DNA from: JAMXLO01 sp963818775
GTDB lineage: Bacteria > Pseudomonadota > Alphaproteobacteria > Acetobacterales > Acetobacteraceae
Direction: 5' to 3'
DNA length: 64,000 nucleotides
Assembly: GCA_963818775.1 (NCBI GenBank)
Contig: CAWFUF010000022.1
Coordinates: 104,735 to 168,734 of the forward strand
Below are positions 1 through 7,936 of this stretch, piece by piece; position 1 is the first letter of the stretch; every line of letters starts with the position of its first letter. The notes under the pieces are model-generated. The model worked only from the letters and a program-made list of their open reading frames with translations, was not told the origin of the DNA and did not search any database. A program made the translations under genes and the position numbers.

Positions 1-783
1 GAGCTGCTGGTGGTGCGCGACGGACAGGCTGCGCCGTTCGCGCATCTGCAACAGCGGTTGAACCGCAAGGTCGTCAGTGCACGCATGATGGCAGAATATC
101 CCGTTGGCATCCGTTTGTACGATCTACTGTTTGAGGCAGCCGAGGATGTGCGTCCGCTGTCGTTCGATGCACGTCGGGCACGGCTGGAGGCTTGGTATGC
201 GCGAACACGTCCGGCACGGATGGATCTGTCGGAACTGATCCGGTTTGCCTCGCTCGATGAACTGATGGTGTTGCGGGATGGTGCGCGCGCGGCCTCGATT
301 GAGGGGCTGATGTTGAAGCGCGGCGATGCCGCCTACGTTCCGGGTCGGGTGAAGGGTCTGTGGTGGAAGTGGAAGCGTGATCCGCTGAGTATCGACGCGG
401 TGCTGATGTACGCGCAGCGCGGTCACGGCAAGCGCAGCAGCTACTATTCCGACTACACATTCGGCGTGTGGCGTGACGATGAATTGGTGCCGGTGGGGAA
501 GGCCTATTTCGGTTTCACTGATCAGGAGTTGGCGTTCCTCGATCGCTGGATCCGCAACCACACTGTGGCGCGGTTCGGTCCGGTGCGCGAGGTGGAAAAG
601 TCGCTGGTGCTGGAGGTTGCATTCGACGCGGCGCAGTTGTCCAACCGCCACAAGTCCGGCGTGGCACTGCGATTTCCGCGTATCGCGCGCATCCGAACCG
701 ACAAGCCCGCGGCGGAGGCGGACCGGCTGGAGAACCTGATGGCGCTGGTGGAGAACAGGCCGGCTGTTGCCGCGGCCGATTGA
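1..783 (+). CDS. ATP-dependent DNA ligase, C-terminal part (5' end outside window)
   Basis: The frame is open from the first base, so the N-terminal part, including the adenylated lysine, lies upstream of the window. The visible 260 residues hold ligase motif IV (EGLMLKR) and motif V (WWKWKRD), followed by an OB-fold region ending in a conserved FDAAQLSNRHKSG-like segment and a PRIARIRTDKP block. That combination is typical of bacterial ATP-dependent ligases of the ligase-associated (PP_1105-like) type, which seal nicks during repair and often sit beside a helicase and an exonuclease. Those partners would be upstream and cannot be checked. The aldolase gene downstream starts 53 bases after the stop and looks functionally unrelated. 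Confidence 0.85.
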   Translation, partial: ELLVVRDGQAAPFAHLQQRLNRKVVSARMMAEYPVGIRLYDLLFEAAEDVRPLSFDARRARLEAWYARTRPARMDLSELIRFASLDELMVLRDGARAASIEGLMLKRGDAAYVPGRVKGLWWKWKRDPLSIDAVLMYAQRGHGKRSSYYSDYTFGVWRDDELVPVGKAYFGFTDQELAFLDRWIRNHTVARFGPVREVEKSLVLEVAFDAAQLSNRHKSGVALRFPRIARIRTDKPAAEADRLENLMALVENRPAVAAAD

Positions 784-836
784 CCGACAATTGGTCGCGT
801 GCTGCGCTCCCGCCATATCTTGTGGGAGGGCGAACG

Positions 837-1628
837 ATGCCGCTGATGCCGAACAACGCGAAGCGCAAGATGCGGGCGGGCGAGGTGGCGCTGGGTTTTG
901 GCGTGCACCACCTTCGCAGCATAGCCACACCGGCGATTGCCGCGGCCACCGGTCATGATTGGCTGTTTCTCGACAACGAGCACGGTGCATTCTCGGTAAG
1001 CGAGATTGCCCAGCTTTGCATGGCTGCTTTGCCAATCGCGGTTACGCCACTGGTTCGCGTGTGCGCCAATGCGATCGACGAGGCGACGCGCGCGCTTGAC
1101 AATGGCGCGCTCGGCATCGTCATGCCGCACGTCGATACGGCGACGGAAGCACTGCGCATCGCTGAGGCGTTCCGCTATCCGCCCTTGGGTCGACGAAGCT
1201 GGGGTGGTCCGCCTGCGGTCTATGGATTTCAGCCGCCCTCGATGGCGGAGGCGCAGAAGGCGATCAACGACGAAATACTGACGGTGGTGATGATCGAAAG
1301 CCCTGAGGCGGTGAAGAACGCAGCTGATATCGCCGCGGTGGACGGTATCGATGTGCTGTTCATCGGCACGTCGGATTTGTCATCCGAACTGGGGATTGCT
1401 GGCCAGATGGGCCATCAGAAAGTGATCGACGCATATGCGGCCGTGGGCGCCGCGTGTACGAAGCACGGCAAGATACTCGGCATGGGCGGTGTTTACGATG
1501 AGGAGAATGCGTCGCGCTATGTCGGCATGGGTGCGCGGTTTGTGCTGACCGGATCCGATCACAGCTACATCCTGATGGGTGCGAACGCACGCAGCGGCTT
1601 CTTCGCGGGCTTGCCTCGCACGGTGTAG
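837..1628 (+). CDS. HpcH/HpaI-family aldolase, tandem copy 1
   Basis: This 263-residue protein belongs to the HpcH/HpaI class II pyruvate aldolases, which reversibly cleave 4-hydroxy-2-keto acids to pyruvate and an aldehyde in the cytoplasm. A His in DNEHGAF, an Arg in RRSWGGPP, a Glu in MIESPEAVKN and an Asp in IGTSDLSSE match the usual catalytic base and metal ligands. The ATG at 837 has a GGGAGGG ribosome site about 8 bases upstream; the frame is open to 780, but that extension has no ribosome site. A close paralogue starts 46 bases after the stop in the same direction. The substrate is unknown. Confidence 0.87.
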   Translation: MPLMPNNAKRKMRAGEVALGFGVHHLRSIATPAIAAATGHDWLFLDNEHGAFSVSEIAQLCMAALPIAVTPLVRVCANAIDEATRALDNGALGIVMPHVDTATEALRIAEAFRYPPLGRRSWGGPPAVYGFQPPSMAEAQKAINDEILTVVMIESPEAVKNAADIAAVDGIDVLFIGTSDLSSELGIAGQMGHQKVIDAYAAVGAACTKHGKILGMGGVYDEENASRYVGMGARFVLTGSDHSYILMGANARSGFFAGLPRTV

Positions 1629-1674
1629 GGCTTGGGCAAGCAGATAAAACAGGCCGACAGATGGGGAGGACGCG

Positions 1675-2505
1675 ATGGCAATCGTGCACAACGTTGCAAA
1701 GCGGAAGCTGAGGGAGGGCGATATTGCCCTGGGCTTTGGCCTACATCATCTGCGGAGCAGCGCGGCACCGATGCTGGCTGGTGCCGCGCAGCATGACTAT
1801 CTGTTCATGGACATGGAACACGGCGCGTTTACCGTGCAGGAGGCCACGCAGATCTGCATCGCTTCGTTGGCCGCTGGCATCGCTCCGATTGTGCGCGTTT
1901 GTGCCGGCGCGATCGACGAAGCGACACGTCTGCTGGACAACGGCGCGCTGGGCATCGTCGTGCCGCATGTCGACACAAGGAAGCAGGCGCAACGCATTGC
2001 CGATGCATTCCACTATCCGCCAATGGGGCACCGAAGCTGGGGCGGGCCGCCACCGATCTACAGTTATATGGCACCGCACGTGTCGGAGGCACAAAAGGCA
2101 ATCAACGACGAAGTGCTGACGGTGGTGATGATCGAAAGCCCTGAGGGCGTGAAGAACGCCGACGACATAGCCTCGGTAGATGGCATTGACGTGCTGTTGA
2201 TCGGTAGTTTTGACCTTACATCGGAAATGGGTATTCCTGGGCAGATGGGCCATCAAAAATTGATCGACGCCTGCGAGAGAGTCGGCGATGCATGCCGCAA
2301 GCATGGCAAGGCACTGGGCGTGGGCGGGATCAACGACGACGAGGATGCGCGGCGCTATATCGCCATGGGCTCGCGCTTCATTACTTCGGGCAACGATCAC
2401 AGCTTCATTGTGAACGGATCAATCGAGCGGGCTGCATTCTATCGCAAAGTGGCGGCCGAGGCCGGGGATGGGGACAAAGCCAAGGGCGGCAAGAAAAAGC
2501 GTTGA
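1675..2505 (+). CDS. HpcH/HpaI-family aldolase, tandem copy 2
   Basis: This 276-residue paralogue of the preceding gene shares long identical stretches with it (MEHGAF, SWGGPP, EAQKAINDE, VVMIESPEGVKNA) and the same His, Arg, Glu and Asp active-site pattern. It differs in a lysine-rich C-terminal tail (KAKGGKKKR) of about 20 residues that the first copy lacks. The ATG at 1675 follows a GGGGAGGA ribosome site. The pair is likely co-transcribed and arose by tandem duplication. A class II pyruvate aldolase activity is inferred from the family; whether the copies differ in aldehyde preference cannot be told. Confidence 0.87.
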   Translation: MAIVHNVAKRKLREGDIALGFGLHHLRSSAAPMLAGAAQHDYLFMDMEHGAFTVQEATQICIASLAAGIAPIVRVCAGAIDEATRLLDNGALGIVVPHVDTRKQAQRIADAFHYPPMGHRSWGGPPPIYSYMAPHVSEAQKAINDEVLTVVMIESPEGVKNADDIASVDGIDVLLIGSFDLTSEMGIPGQMGHQKLIDACERVGDACRKHGKALGVGGINDDEDARRYIAMGSRFITSGNDHSFIVNGSIERAAFYRKVAAEAGDGDKAKGGKKKR

Positions 2506-2595
2506 GCCGCTCTGGGGATAGTCACGGGAAGGTGAAGGAAACCGAGCGGGCGCGAGACGCTTTCGGACAGCGTGACGGCATCCGAAGGGAATGGC

Positions 2596-3633
2596 ATGGC
2601 CACGCTACAGAGTGTATTCGACGATCTCCGCAATGCGCAGGACCCGATTTCTTCCGCGCCGATCAATACGAACACGCTGAGCCAGCCCTCCACGCTCAGT
2701 TTCATCAGCGCGGACGTAGCGGCGGCGCTGACGTCCGCGGTGCCTGTCGCGCCGACCGTAGCCGCTCCAGGTGCGCCCTATCCTGCGATGTATGTCTTCG
2801 GCGACAGCCTGTCGGACACGGGAAATGTGTCGCTTGCCACGCTCGGTCAGGTCCCCGTATCGCCACCGTACGCGAACCACAGCTTCAGCAATGGTCCTGT
2901 GTGGGCACAGGACCTTGCGCAGTCGTTGCACCTGCCCGCATTAAAACCGAGCCTCGCTGGAGGTTCTGATTTTGCCTACGGCGGTGCGGAGACCGGACAA
3001 ACGCCGGCACATACGCTCAATCCGACCGATCTTGCATCGCAGTACGATCAGTTCCTGACGCAGGTTCCGTCGCCACAGCCTGGCGCGCTCTATGCGATAT
3101 GGATTGGTGCCAATGACGTGCTCGATATTACCAACGACAGCTCATTGACTCCCGCAGAGCAGCAGGCCGACGTGGGTGCAGCAGTGCAGAACGAGGTGTC
3201 AGTGATCGGCGGGTTGGCGGCGCACGGCGCGCAGAACCTGCTTGTGCTGAACGTGCCCGATCTGGGCAAGACTCCGTACGAGACAGCGCGCGGGCCGGCA
3301 GTTGCGCAGTCGGCGACGACACTCGCTTCGCTGTATGACAGCGAACTTGCGACGGCACTGCAGCCCTTGGAGGCGTCCGGTGCGCTGAAGATCGATCTGG
3401 TGAACACTTTCGCGGTGCTCGACGGGGTGATTGCCAATCCTGGCGCCTATGGCTTCACGAACGTGACCGATCCGCTGTGGAGCGGCAGCCTTACCAGTTC
3501 CAGTAGCGGAACACTTGCGGCGACTGGCGCTGCGCAGAGTCAATATCTGTTCTTCGATGGGCTGCATCCAACGGCACAGGCGCATGCGCTCCTGGCGTCT
3601 GGGATCGCGCAAGGCCTTACCGGCGTCGCATAG
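2596..3633 (+). CDS. GDSL-type (SGNH) esterase/lipase
   Basis: The protein has the GDSL block as YVFGDSLSDTGN around residue 70 (nucleophile Ser), an Asn-containing block III (IWIGANDVLD), and a C-terminal DGLHPTAQAH carrying the catalytic Asp and His. It should hydrolyse ester bonds of lipids or small acyl substrates. The ATG at 2596 is preferred because GAAGGGA lies 5-11 bases upstream; a GTG at 2572 is possible. About 60 residues rich in Ala, Thr and Pro precede the GDSL block without a classical signal peptide, so export, common in this family, is not shown. The C-terminal Ser/Thr-rich stretch before DGLHP resembles secreted PE-PGRS-like or autotransporter-like esterases only loosely. Confidence 0.85.
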   Translation: MATLQSVFDDLRNAQDPISSAPINTNTLSQPSTLSFISADVAAALTSAVPVAPTVAAPGAPYPAMYVFGDSLSDTGNVSLATLGQVPVSPPYANHSFSNGPVWAQDLAQSLHLPALKPSLAGGSDFAYGGAETGQTPAHTLNPTDLASQYDQFLTQVPSPQPGALYAIWIGANDVLDITNDSSLTPAEQQADVGAAVQNEVSVIGGLAAHGAQNLLVLNVPDLGKTPYETARGPAVAQSATTLASLYDSELATALQPLEASGALKIDLVNTFAVLDGVIANPGAYGFTNVTDPLWSGSLTSSSSGTLAATGAAQSQYLFFDGLHPTAQAHALLASGIAQGLTGVA

Positions 3634-4148
3634 CCAGCGGTAGTTGGACTCCGTATGCCGGCCGACCATGCCCGTTGGGCGGGAGGTCGGACAAGTGCCA
3701 GAGTGTGCCGAAGTAGTCGCCGGGGAGCCGAGGCAGACGATGATGTCGGAATCGCACCGGAGCACCGAGACGCCCGGCAGCCACCTGCCGATGCGTGGCT
3801 TGTAGGCGTCGTCGCGACGCGCCAGGTGGATGGCGACGCCGCTTACAGTAAGGTGGCTGCCCAGAAGGAGCAGGGGCGATCATCGCTCGCTCTCCTTTGC
3901 GCCGCTTGCCCTTCAGGGTTAACTCTTCTTGCTCGACGGTGCGCAGCTCGGCAGACATGGGCGCCTATAGGCGTCGGCCGATGGGCGCCTTACGATCGCG
4001 TCGATCATACAGAGGAGGGCACATGGTCACGAAGACGCGATGCTTCCGCGAGTTGGTGTCCTTCGAGCTGATGGGATTCAGGTACGGTGCTGGAGGTGGA
4101 GCAGCGATTCCTCACCGCGGCGCAGAGAGAAGCCGATGGCGCAACGCG
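3634..4148. other. 515-base gap with no recognisable gene
   Basis: No reading frame here resembles a family I know. On the minus strand a frame opening at 3958 gives a charged N-terminus and then loses coherence. A second minus-strand frame around 3840-3650 reads smoothly for about 60 residues, as though a frameshifted gene remnant lay here, but I cannot name it. No ribosome site or terminator stands out. Confidence 0.4.
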
Positions 4149-5426
4149 ATGACCCAACGACATGGTGCGCGCAGCCGGCTTGCCGTCGATATCGGCGGCA
4201 CTTTCACTGATCTCGTGCTGGAACTGCCCTCTCGCACGCTTTCCGCGAAGCTGCTGACCACGCACGGCTCGCCGGAGGAAGCGGTGATCGAGGGAACACA
4301 GACGATCCTGCGCGAGGCGGGCATCGGCGCATCATCGCTTGATCTGGTGATTCACGGCACGACCCTCGCCACCAACGCTTTGATCGAGCGTAAAGGTGCG
4401 CGAACTGCACTGATTACCACTGATGGCTTTCGCGACTCGCTGGAGATTGCATACGAGCACCGGTTTGAGCAGTACGACCTGTATATGGAACGACCCGAGC
4501 CGCTGGTTTCGCGAGATCTGCGGTTGGAGGTGCCGGAACGCCTTGCCGCCGACGGATCTGTGCTGCTCGCGCTAGATGAGAATGTGCTGGAGCGTCTGGC
4601 GGCGGCGATCAAGCAACACGAAATCGAGGCGTTGGCGATCAGCTTCCTCCATTCGTACATAAACCCCGCGCATGAGGAGCGTGCGCGCGAGGTGATGTCG
4701 GGCGTGCTGCCGCATCTGGCGATCAGCATTTCCTCGGAGGTATGCCGTGAGATTCGCGAATACGAGCGGACCTCGACGGTGGTTGCGAACGCCTATGTGC
4801 TGCCGATGATGGATCGCTATCTTGCGCGGATGCAGGATGGATTGCGCCGCATCGGTGCAGCCTGTCCGTTGTTGCTGATGATGTCCTCGGGCGGCATCTG
4901 CACGGTGGAGACCGCGCGCCGTTTCCCGGTGCGGCTGGTGGAGAGTGGGCCGGCGGGCGGCGCCATTCTAGCGCGACACGTTGCGGCTCGCGGGGGTTAC
5001 GATCGGGCGATTTCCTTCGACATGGGCGGCACGACCGCAAAGATCACGCTGATCGACGATTATACACCGCAGCAGTCGCGGCACTTCGAAGTCGCGCGGG
5101 CCTACCGATTCGCCAAGGGTAGTGGTTTTCCGGTGCGTATTCCGGTGATCGACATGGTGGAGATCGGCGCTGGTGGTGGTTCGATCGCGCGTGTGGACTC
5201 GCTCCGGCGTATTGTCGTCGGGCCTGACAGTGCGGGCGCTGATCCAGGTCCGGCATGCTATGCGCGCGGCGGCAACCAGCCGACGGTGACGGATGCCGAC
5301 GTGCTGCTGGGCCGCATCGATCTGACGCGCTTTGCCGGTGGGAAGATTGCGTTGGATCTCACGCGTGCACTCCAGGCGGTGACTGAGACGATGTCACAGT
5401 GCGCTTGGCCAATTCCGGCTCGTTGA
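4149..5426 (+). pseudogene. hyuA: Hydantoinase/oxoprolinase subunit A (HyuA), 3'-truncated
   Basis: The first ~410 residues match HyuA/N-methylhydantoinase A, the ATP-dependent subunit for ring opening of hydantoins or 5-oxoproline. They include the N-terminal phosphate loop DIGGTFTD, IHGTTLATNALIERKGA, ESGPAGG, FDMGGTTAK and EIGAGGGSIA. Family members are about 690 residues, as is the intact copy at 9645-11732, but this one stops near residue 425. Homology ends at about 5395 and the last ten residues are read from DNA antisense to the neighbouring enolase-family gene, so the 3' third has been deleted. The ATG at 4149 begins just before RSRLAVDIGG. It is probably inactive because the C-terminal domain is missing. 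Confidence 0.82.
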
Positions 5427-6493
5427 TGCGCAGCCCCAATCCCGGCCCGTCAGGCAAGTGGAACAGACCGTCGACAGGCTTCGGCGGGTTCTCGAATACG
5501 GCGTGCGTGCGCGTGGAGGGGTCATTCCATTCGATCGGCTTGCTCGCCTGCAACTGTGCCGCGACGACATGCATGTTGGCCATATGGCCGATCATCGGCT
5601 GCGTCTGGTGTGAGACCAGTTCCACGCCATGCGCGTGCGCGAGTGCCGCGCAGCGCACCAAGCCGGTGATGCCGCCCATCTTCACGATGTCCGGCTGCAC
5701 CATGCGAACGCCGGCATCGATCAGATCCGCGAGCGCTGCGAGGGTGTAGGTCTGCTCGCCGGCTGACACGGTGATGTCCAGCGCACGCGCGACCTCGCCC
5801 ATCGCCTTGACGTGATAGTGCTGCACCGGCTCCTCGAACCACCAATAGCCGAACTCCTCCAAGGCGCGACCGACACGAATGGCGCCCCCAGTGGTGAAGC
5901 CGTTGTTGGCATCGAATGCGAGGGGGAAGTCATCGCCGACCAGCTTGCGCACCGCACGTGCCTTGGCGATGTCGCCGGGAATGTCGCGATCCAGCAGCGT
6001 GCGAGGATTGTCGAAGCGGATCTTGATCGCCGCTGGCTTGTCCTTCAGCCGCGCCTCCACGACGCGCAGTACCTGCATCAAGGCTGCGATCGCCGTTGCC
6101 ACCGATAGAGGCATAGAATGGCAGTGCCATGCGCCAGGCTCCGCCGAGCAGCTTGTAGATCGGCAGGCCGGTCAACTTGCCCTTGATGTCCCACATTGCG
6201 ATGTCGAGCGCGGCCAGCGCGCCGGTCAACGCGCCCTCTGGCCCCAGCTTGACGCAGGTGTGGAGCAGCGTGTCGAGCAGCACGGCGTGGTCCAGCGGGT
6301 CCTTGCCGATCAGCGCGGGTGCCAGGTCGTGGCGAATTATGCCGAGTGAGGCGAGGCCGCCCTGCATCGGTGACGCCTCGCCGATGCCGTCGATGCCGTC
6401 ATCGGTATGGATGCGTACGAAGGCGCTGTGTTGCGTGGACTTCTCATCGGCAGTCCAGCGCACCTGGAATGCATCGATGCGGGTGATCTTCAT
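5359..6493 (-). pseudogene. Mandelate racemase/muconate lactonizing enzyme (enolase superfamily), frameshifted
   Basis: The N-terminal capping domain reads from ATG 6493 (MKITRIDAFQVRW) to about 6075. The barrel domain continues in the next frame from there to about 5395. It carries the KIRFD lysine motif, FDANNG, WFEEPVQ and SAGEQ metal-ligand blocks and a SHQTQP segment. Deleting one base in the run at 6072-6073 restores a continuous DAVLRVVEARLKDK, so a single extra base causes the break. The C-terminal end abuts the truncated hyuA tail, and the last ~12 residues look like read-through past a deletion junction. Family members abstract the alpha-proton of carboxylates, often sugar acids. 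It may be a true pseudogene or a base-calling error. Confidence 0.82.
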
Positions 6494-6693
6494 GGCGCGT
6501 GCTTCCTCCGTTCAGGTTTCAATCAACACCGGCGCCAGCGAGGCGACAAGCAGAAGAGCCATCGCGATGTCGGAGGGCTCATAGGACAGCATAACTGACC
6601 TTCTCTTGCGACGCGTCACGTTCGCGTGCCGCACCTTTTGAGCGAAGGACCGCAACGGTATCTTGGGGCAAAGAACGGCAGCGAGGTTTGGCG

Positions 6694-7041
6694 ATGGCGG
6701 GCGAGACGTTGCACGAGGATCGTAATGTGCTTGGGCAGGACATTCTGGACCGGCACCGCGCGATATCCACCATCATGGAAGAGCTGGAAGCGATCGATTG
6801 GTACGATCAGCGGATCAAGGCAAGTGCAAATGCCGAGCTGCAGGCGGTTCTCGCGCATAACCGCAACGAGGAGAAGGAGCATGCGTCGATGCTGCTGGAA
6901 TGGCTGCGGCGGAATGACGCGGAGTTCGATGGGCACATGCGCACCTATCTATTCAGTCAGGGCCCGATCCGCGAGGCGGGCACGGGCGGGGGTGCCAGTG
7001 ACGGTGCAGGCGGTCTGTCGATTGGCAGCCTCAAGGGCTGA
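6694..7041 (+). CDS. Encapsulated ferritin-like protein (EncFtn)
   Basis: This 115-residue helical protein closely resembles the encapsulated ferritin of Rhodospirillum rubrum, a ferroxidase that oxidises Fe(II) inside an encapsulin shell. The metal-site pattern MEELEAIDWYDQR and HNRNEEKEHA supplies Glu30, Glu32, Glu60 and His63 by alignment from memory. After helix two comes a Gly/Ala/Ser linker ending in GGLSIGSLKG, which matches the short C-terminal cargo-loading peptide of encapsulin cargo. The ATG at 6694 is chosen with GAGGT about 8 bases upstream; a TTG two codons earlier is possible. It is followed 3 bases later by the shell gene, so the two are almost certainly one operon. No Fur/Irr-type box was recognised upstream. 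Confidence 0.93.
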   Translation: MAGETLHEDRNVLGQDILDRHRAISTIMEELEAIDWYDQRIKASANAELQAVLAHNRNEEKEHASMLLEWLRRNDAEFDGHMRTYLFSQGPIREAGTGGGASDGAGGLSIGSLKG

Positions 7042-7044
7042 TCG

Positions 7045-7863
7045 ATGAATCATCTTTTCCGCGAACTGGCCCCGATCTCCGAAGCCGGATGGCAGGAGAT
7101 CGAGAACGAGGCGAAGCGGACGCTGAAGACGACCCTGGCCGCACGGAAGCTGGTGGATTTCGTGGGACCACTGGGGTGGCAGGCATCAGCAGTCGGCATC
7201 GGTCGCAGCAAGACCGCGGAGCCGCCGGCGCGCACCAGCGTCGAGACGCGCCTGCGCGAGGTTCTGCCGCTCGTGGAGCTGCGCGTGCCGTTCGAATTGC
7301 GGCGCGCAGAGCTGAGTGCGCTCGATCGTGGAGCAAAGGACTTCGACACCGATCCGATCATTGCGGCTGCGCGCGAAATCGCGATCGCCGAGGACCGGGC
7401 GGTATTCCATGGCTATCCGGCCGCCGGAATCCGCGGCATATGCGAAATTGCCGACGCATCGGTGGAAATCAGCGGCACGACGACCGACTATCCGTCGCTG
7501 GTGACGAACGCGCTGAACCGGTTGCGCGATGCGGGGGTTGGTGGCCCGTTTGCCATCGCTCTCAGCGAACGCTGCTACGCGGAGCTTACTGAGGCGACTG
7601 ACGATGGTTATCCTGTACTGCAGCACGTGCGGCGGCTGATCGATGGGCCGCTCGTCTGGGCGCCCGGGCTGGAGGGCGCGGTCGTGCTGTCGATGCGCGG
7701 CGAGGATTTCGAGATGACAGTTGGGCAGGATTTCTCGATCGGCTATCTCGATCATGATTCCGGGTCGGTGCGCCTCTATATCGAGGAGAGCTTCACGTTT
7801 TGGCTGCTGTCACCGCAGGCCGCAGTGCCGCTGGTGTTCCCGGAGGGCGCGGCGCAAGGCTGA
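7045..7863 (+). CDS. Encapsulin shell protein (family 1, HK97 fold)
   Basis: This 272-residue protein matches family 1 encapsulins (linocin-M18-like) along its length: MNHLFRELAPIS at the N-terminus that binds cargo peptide, the E-loop region KLVDFVGPLGWQASAVGIGR, FELRRAELSALDRGAKD in the P-domain, and the C-terminal SIGYLDHDSGSVRLYIEESFTFWLLSP. Many copies self-assemble into a protein nanocompartment, here expected to load the ferritin encoded just upstream and store iron. The start overlaps nothing and lies 3 bases after the ferritin stop. Length is normal for the family. The convergent gene hyuB ends 24 bases downstream. Confidence 0.94.
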   Translation: MNHLFRELAPISEAGWQEIENEAKRTLKTTLAARKLVDFVGPLGWQASAVGIGRSKTAEPPARTSVETRLREVLPLVELRVPFELRRAELSALDRGAKDFDTDPIIAAAREIAIAEDRAVFHGYPAAGIRGICEIADASVEISGTTTDYPSLVTNALNRLRDAGVGGPFAIALSERCYAELTEATDDGYPVLQHVRRLIDGPLVWAPGLEGAVVLSMRGEDFEMTVGQDFSIGYLDHDSGSVRLYIEESFTFWLLSPQAAVPLVFPEGAAQG

Positions 7864-7879
7864 TACGCGACGATCGAGG

Positions 7880-7936
7880 ATTTGCCCTCATTGTGACCGA
7901 GATTGCTTCGTCGCTCCGCTGCTCGCGATGACAGCA
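7880..7936. repeat. Dispersed intergenic repeat of the GCGAAGCAATC type
   Basis: On the minus strand this stretch reads ATCGCGAGCAGCGGAGCGAC followed by GAAGCAATC, which resembles a short repeat widely scattered in alphaproteobacterial genomes (from memory, not searched). Here it supplies the last ~14 codons of hyuB. No second copy was noticed in the window. Confidence 0.45.
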
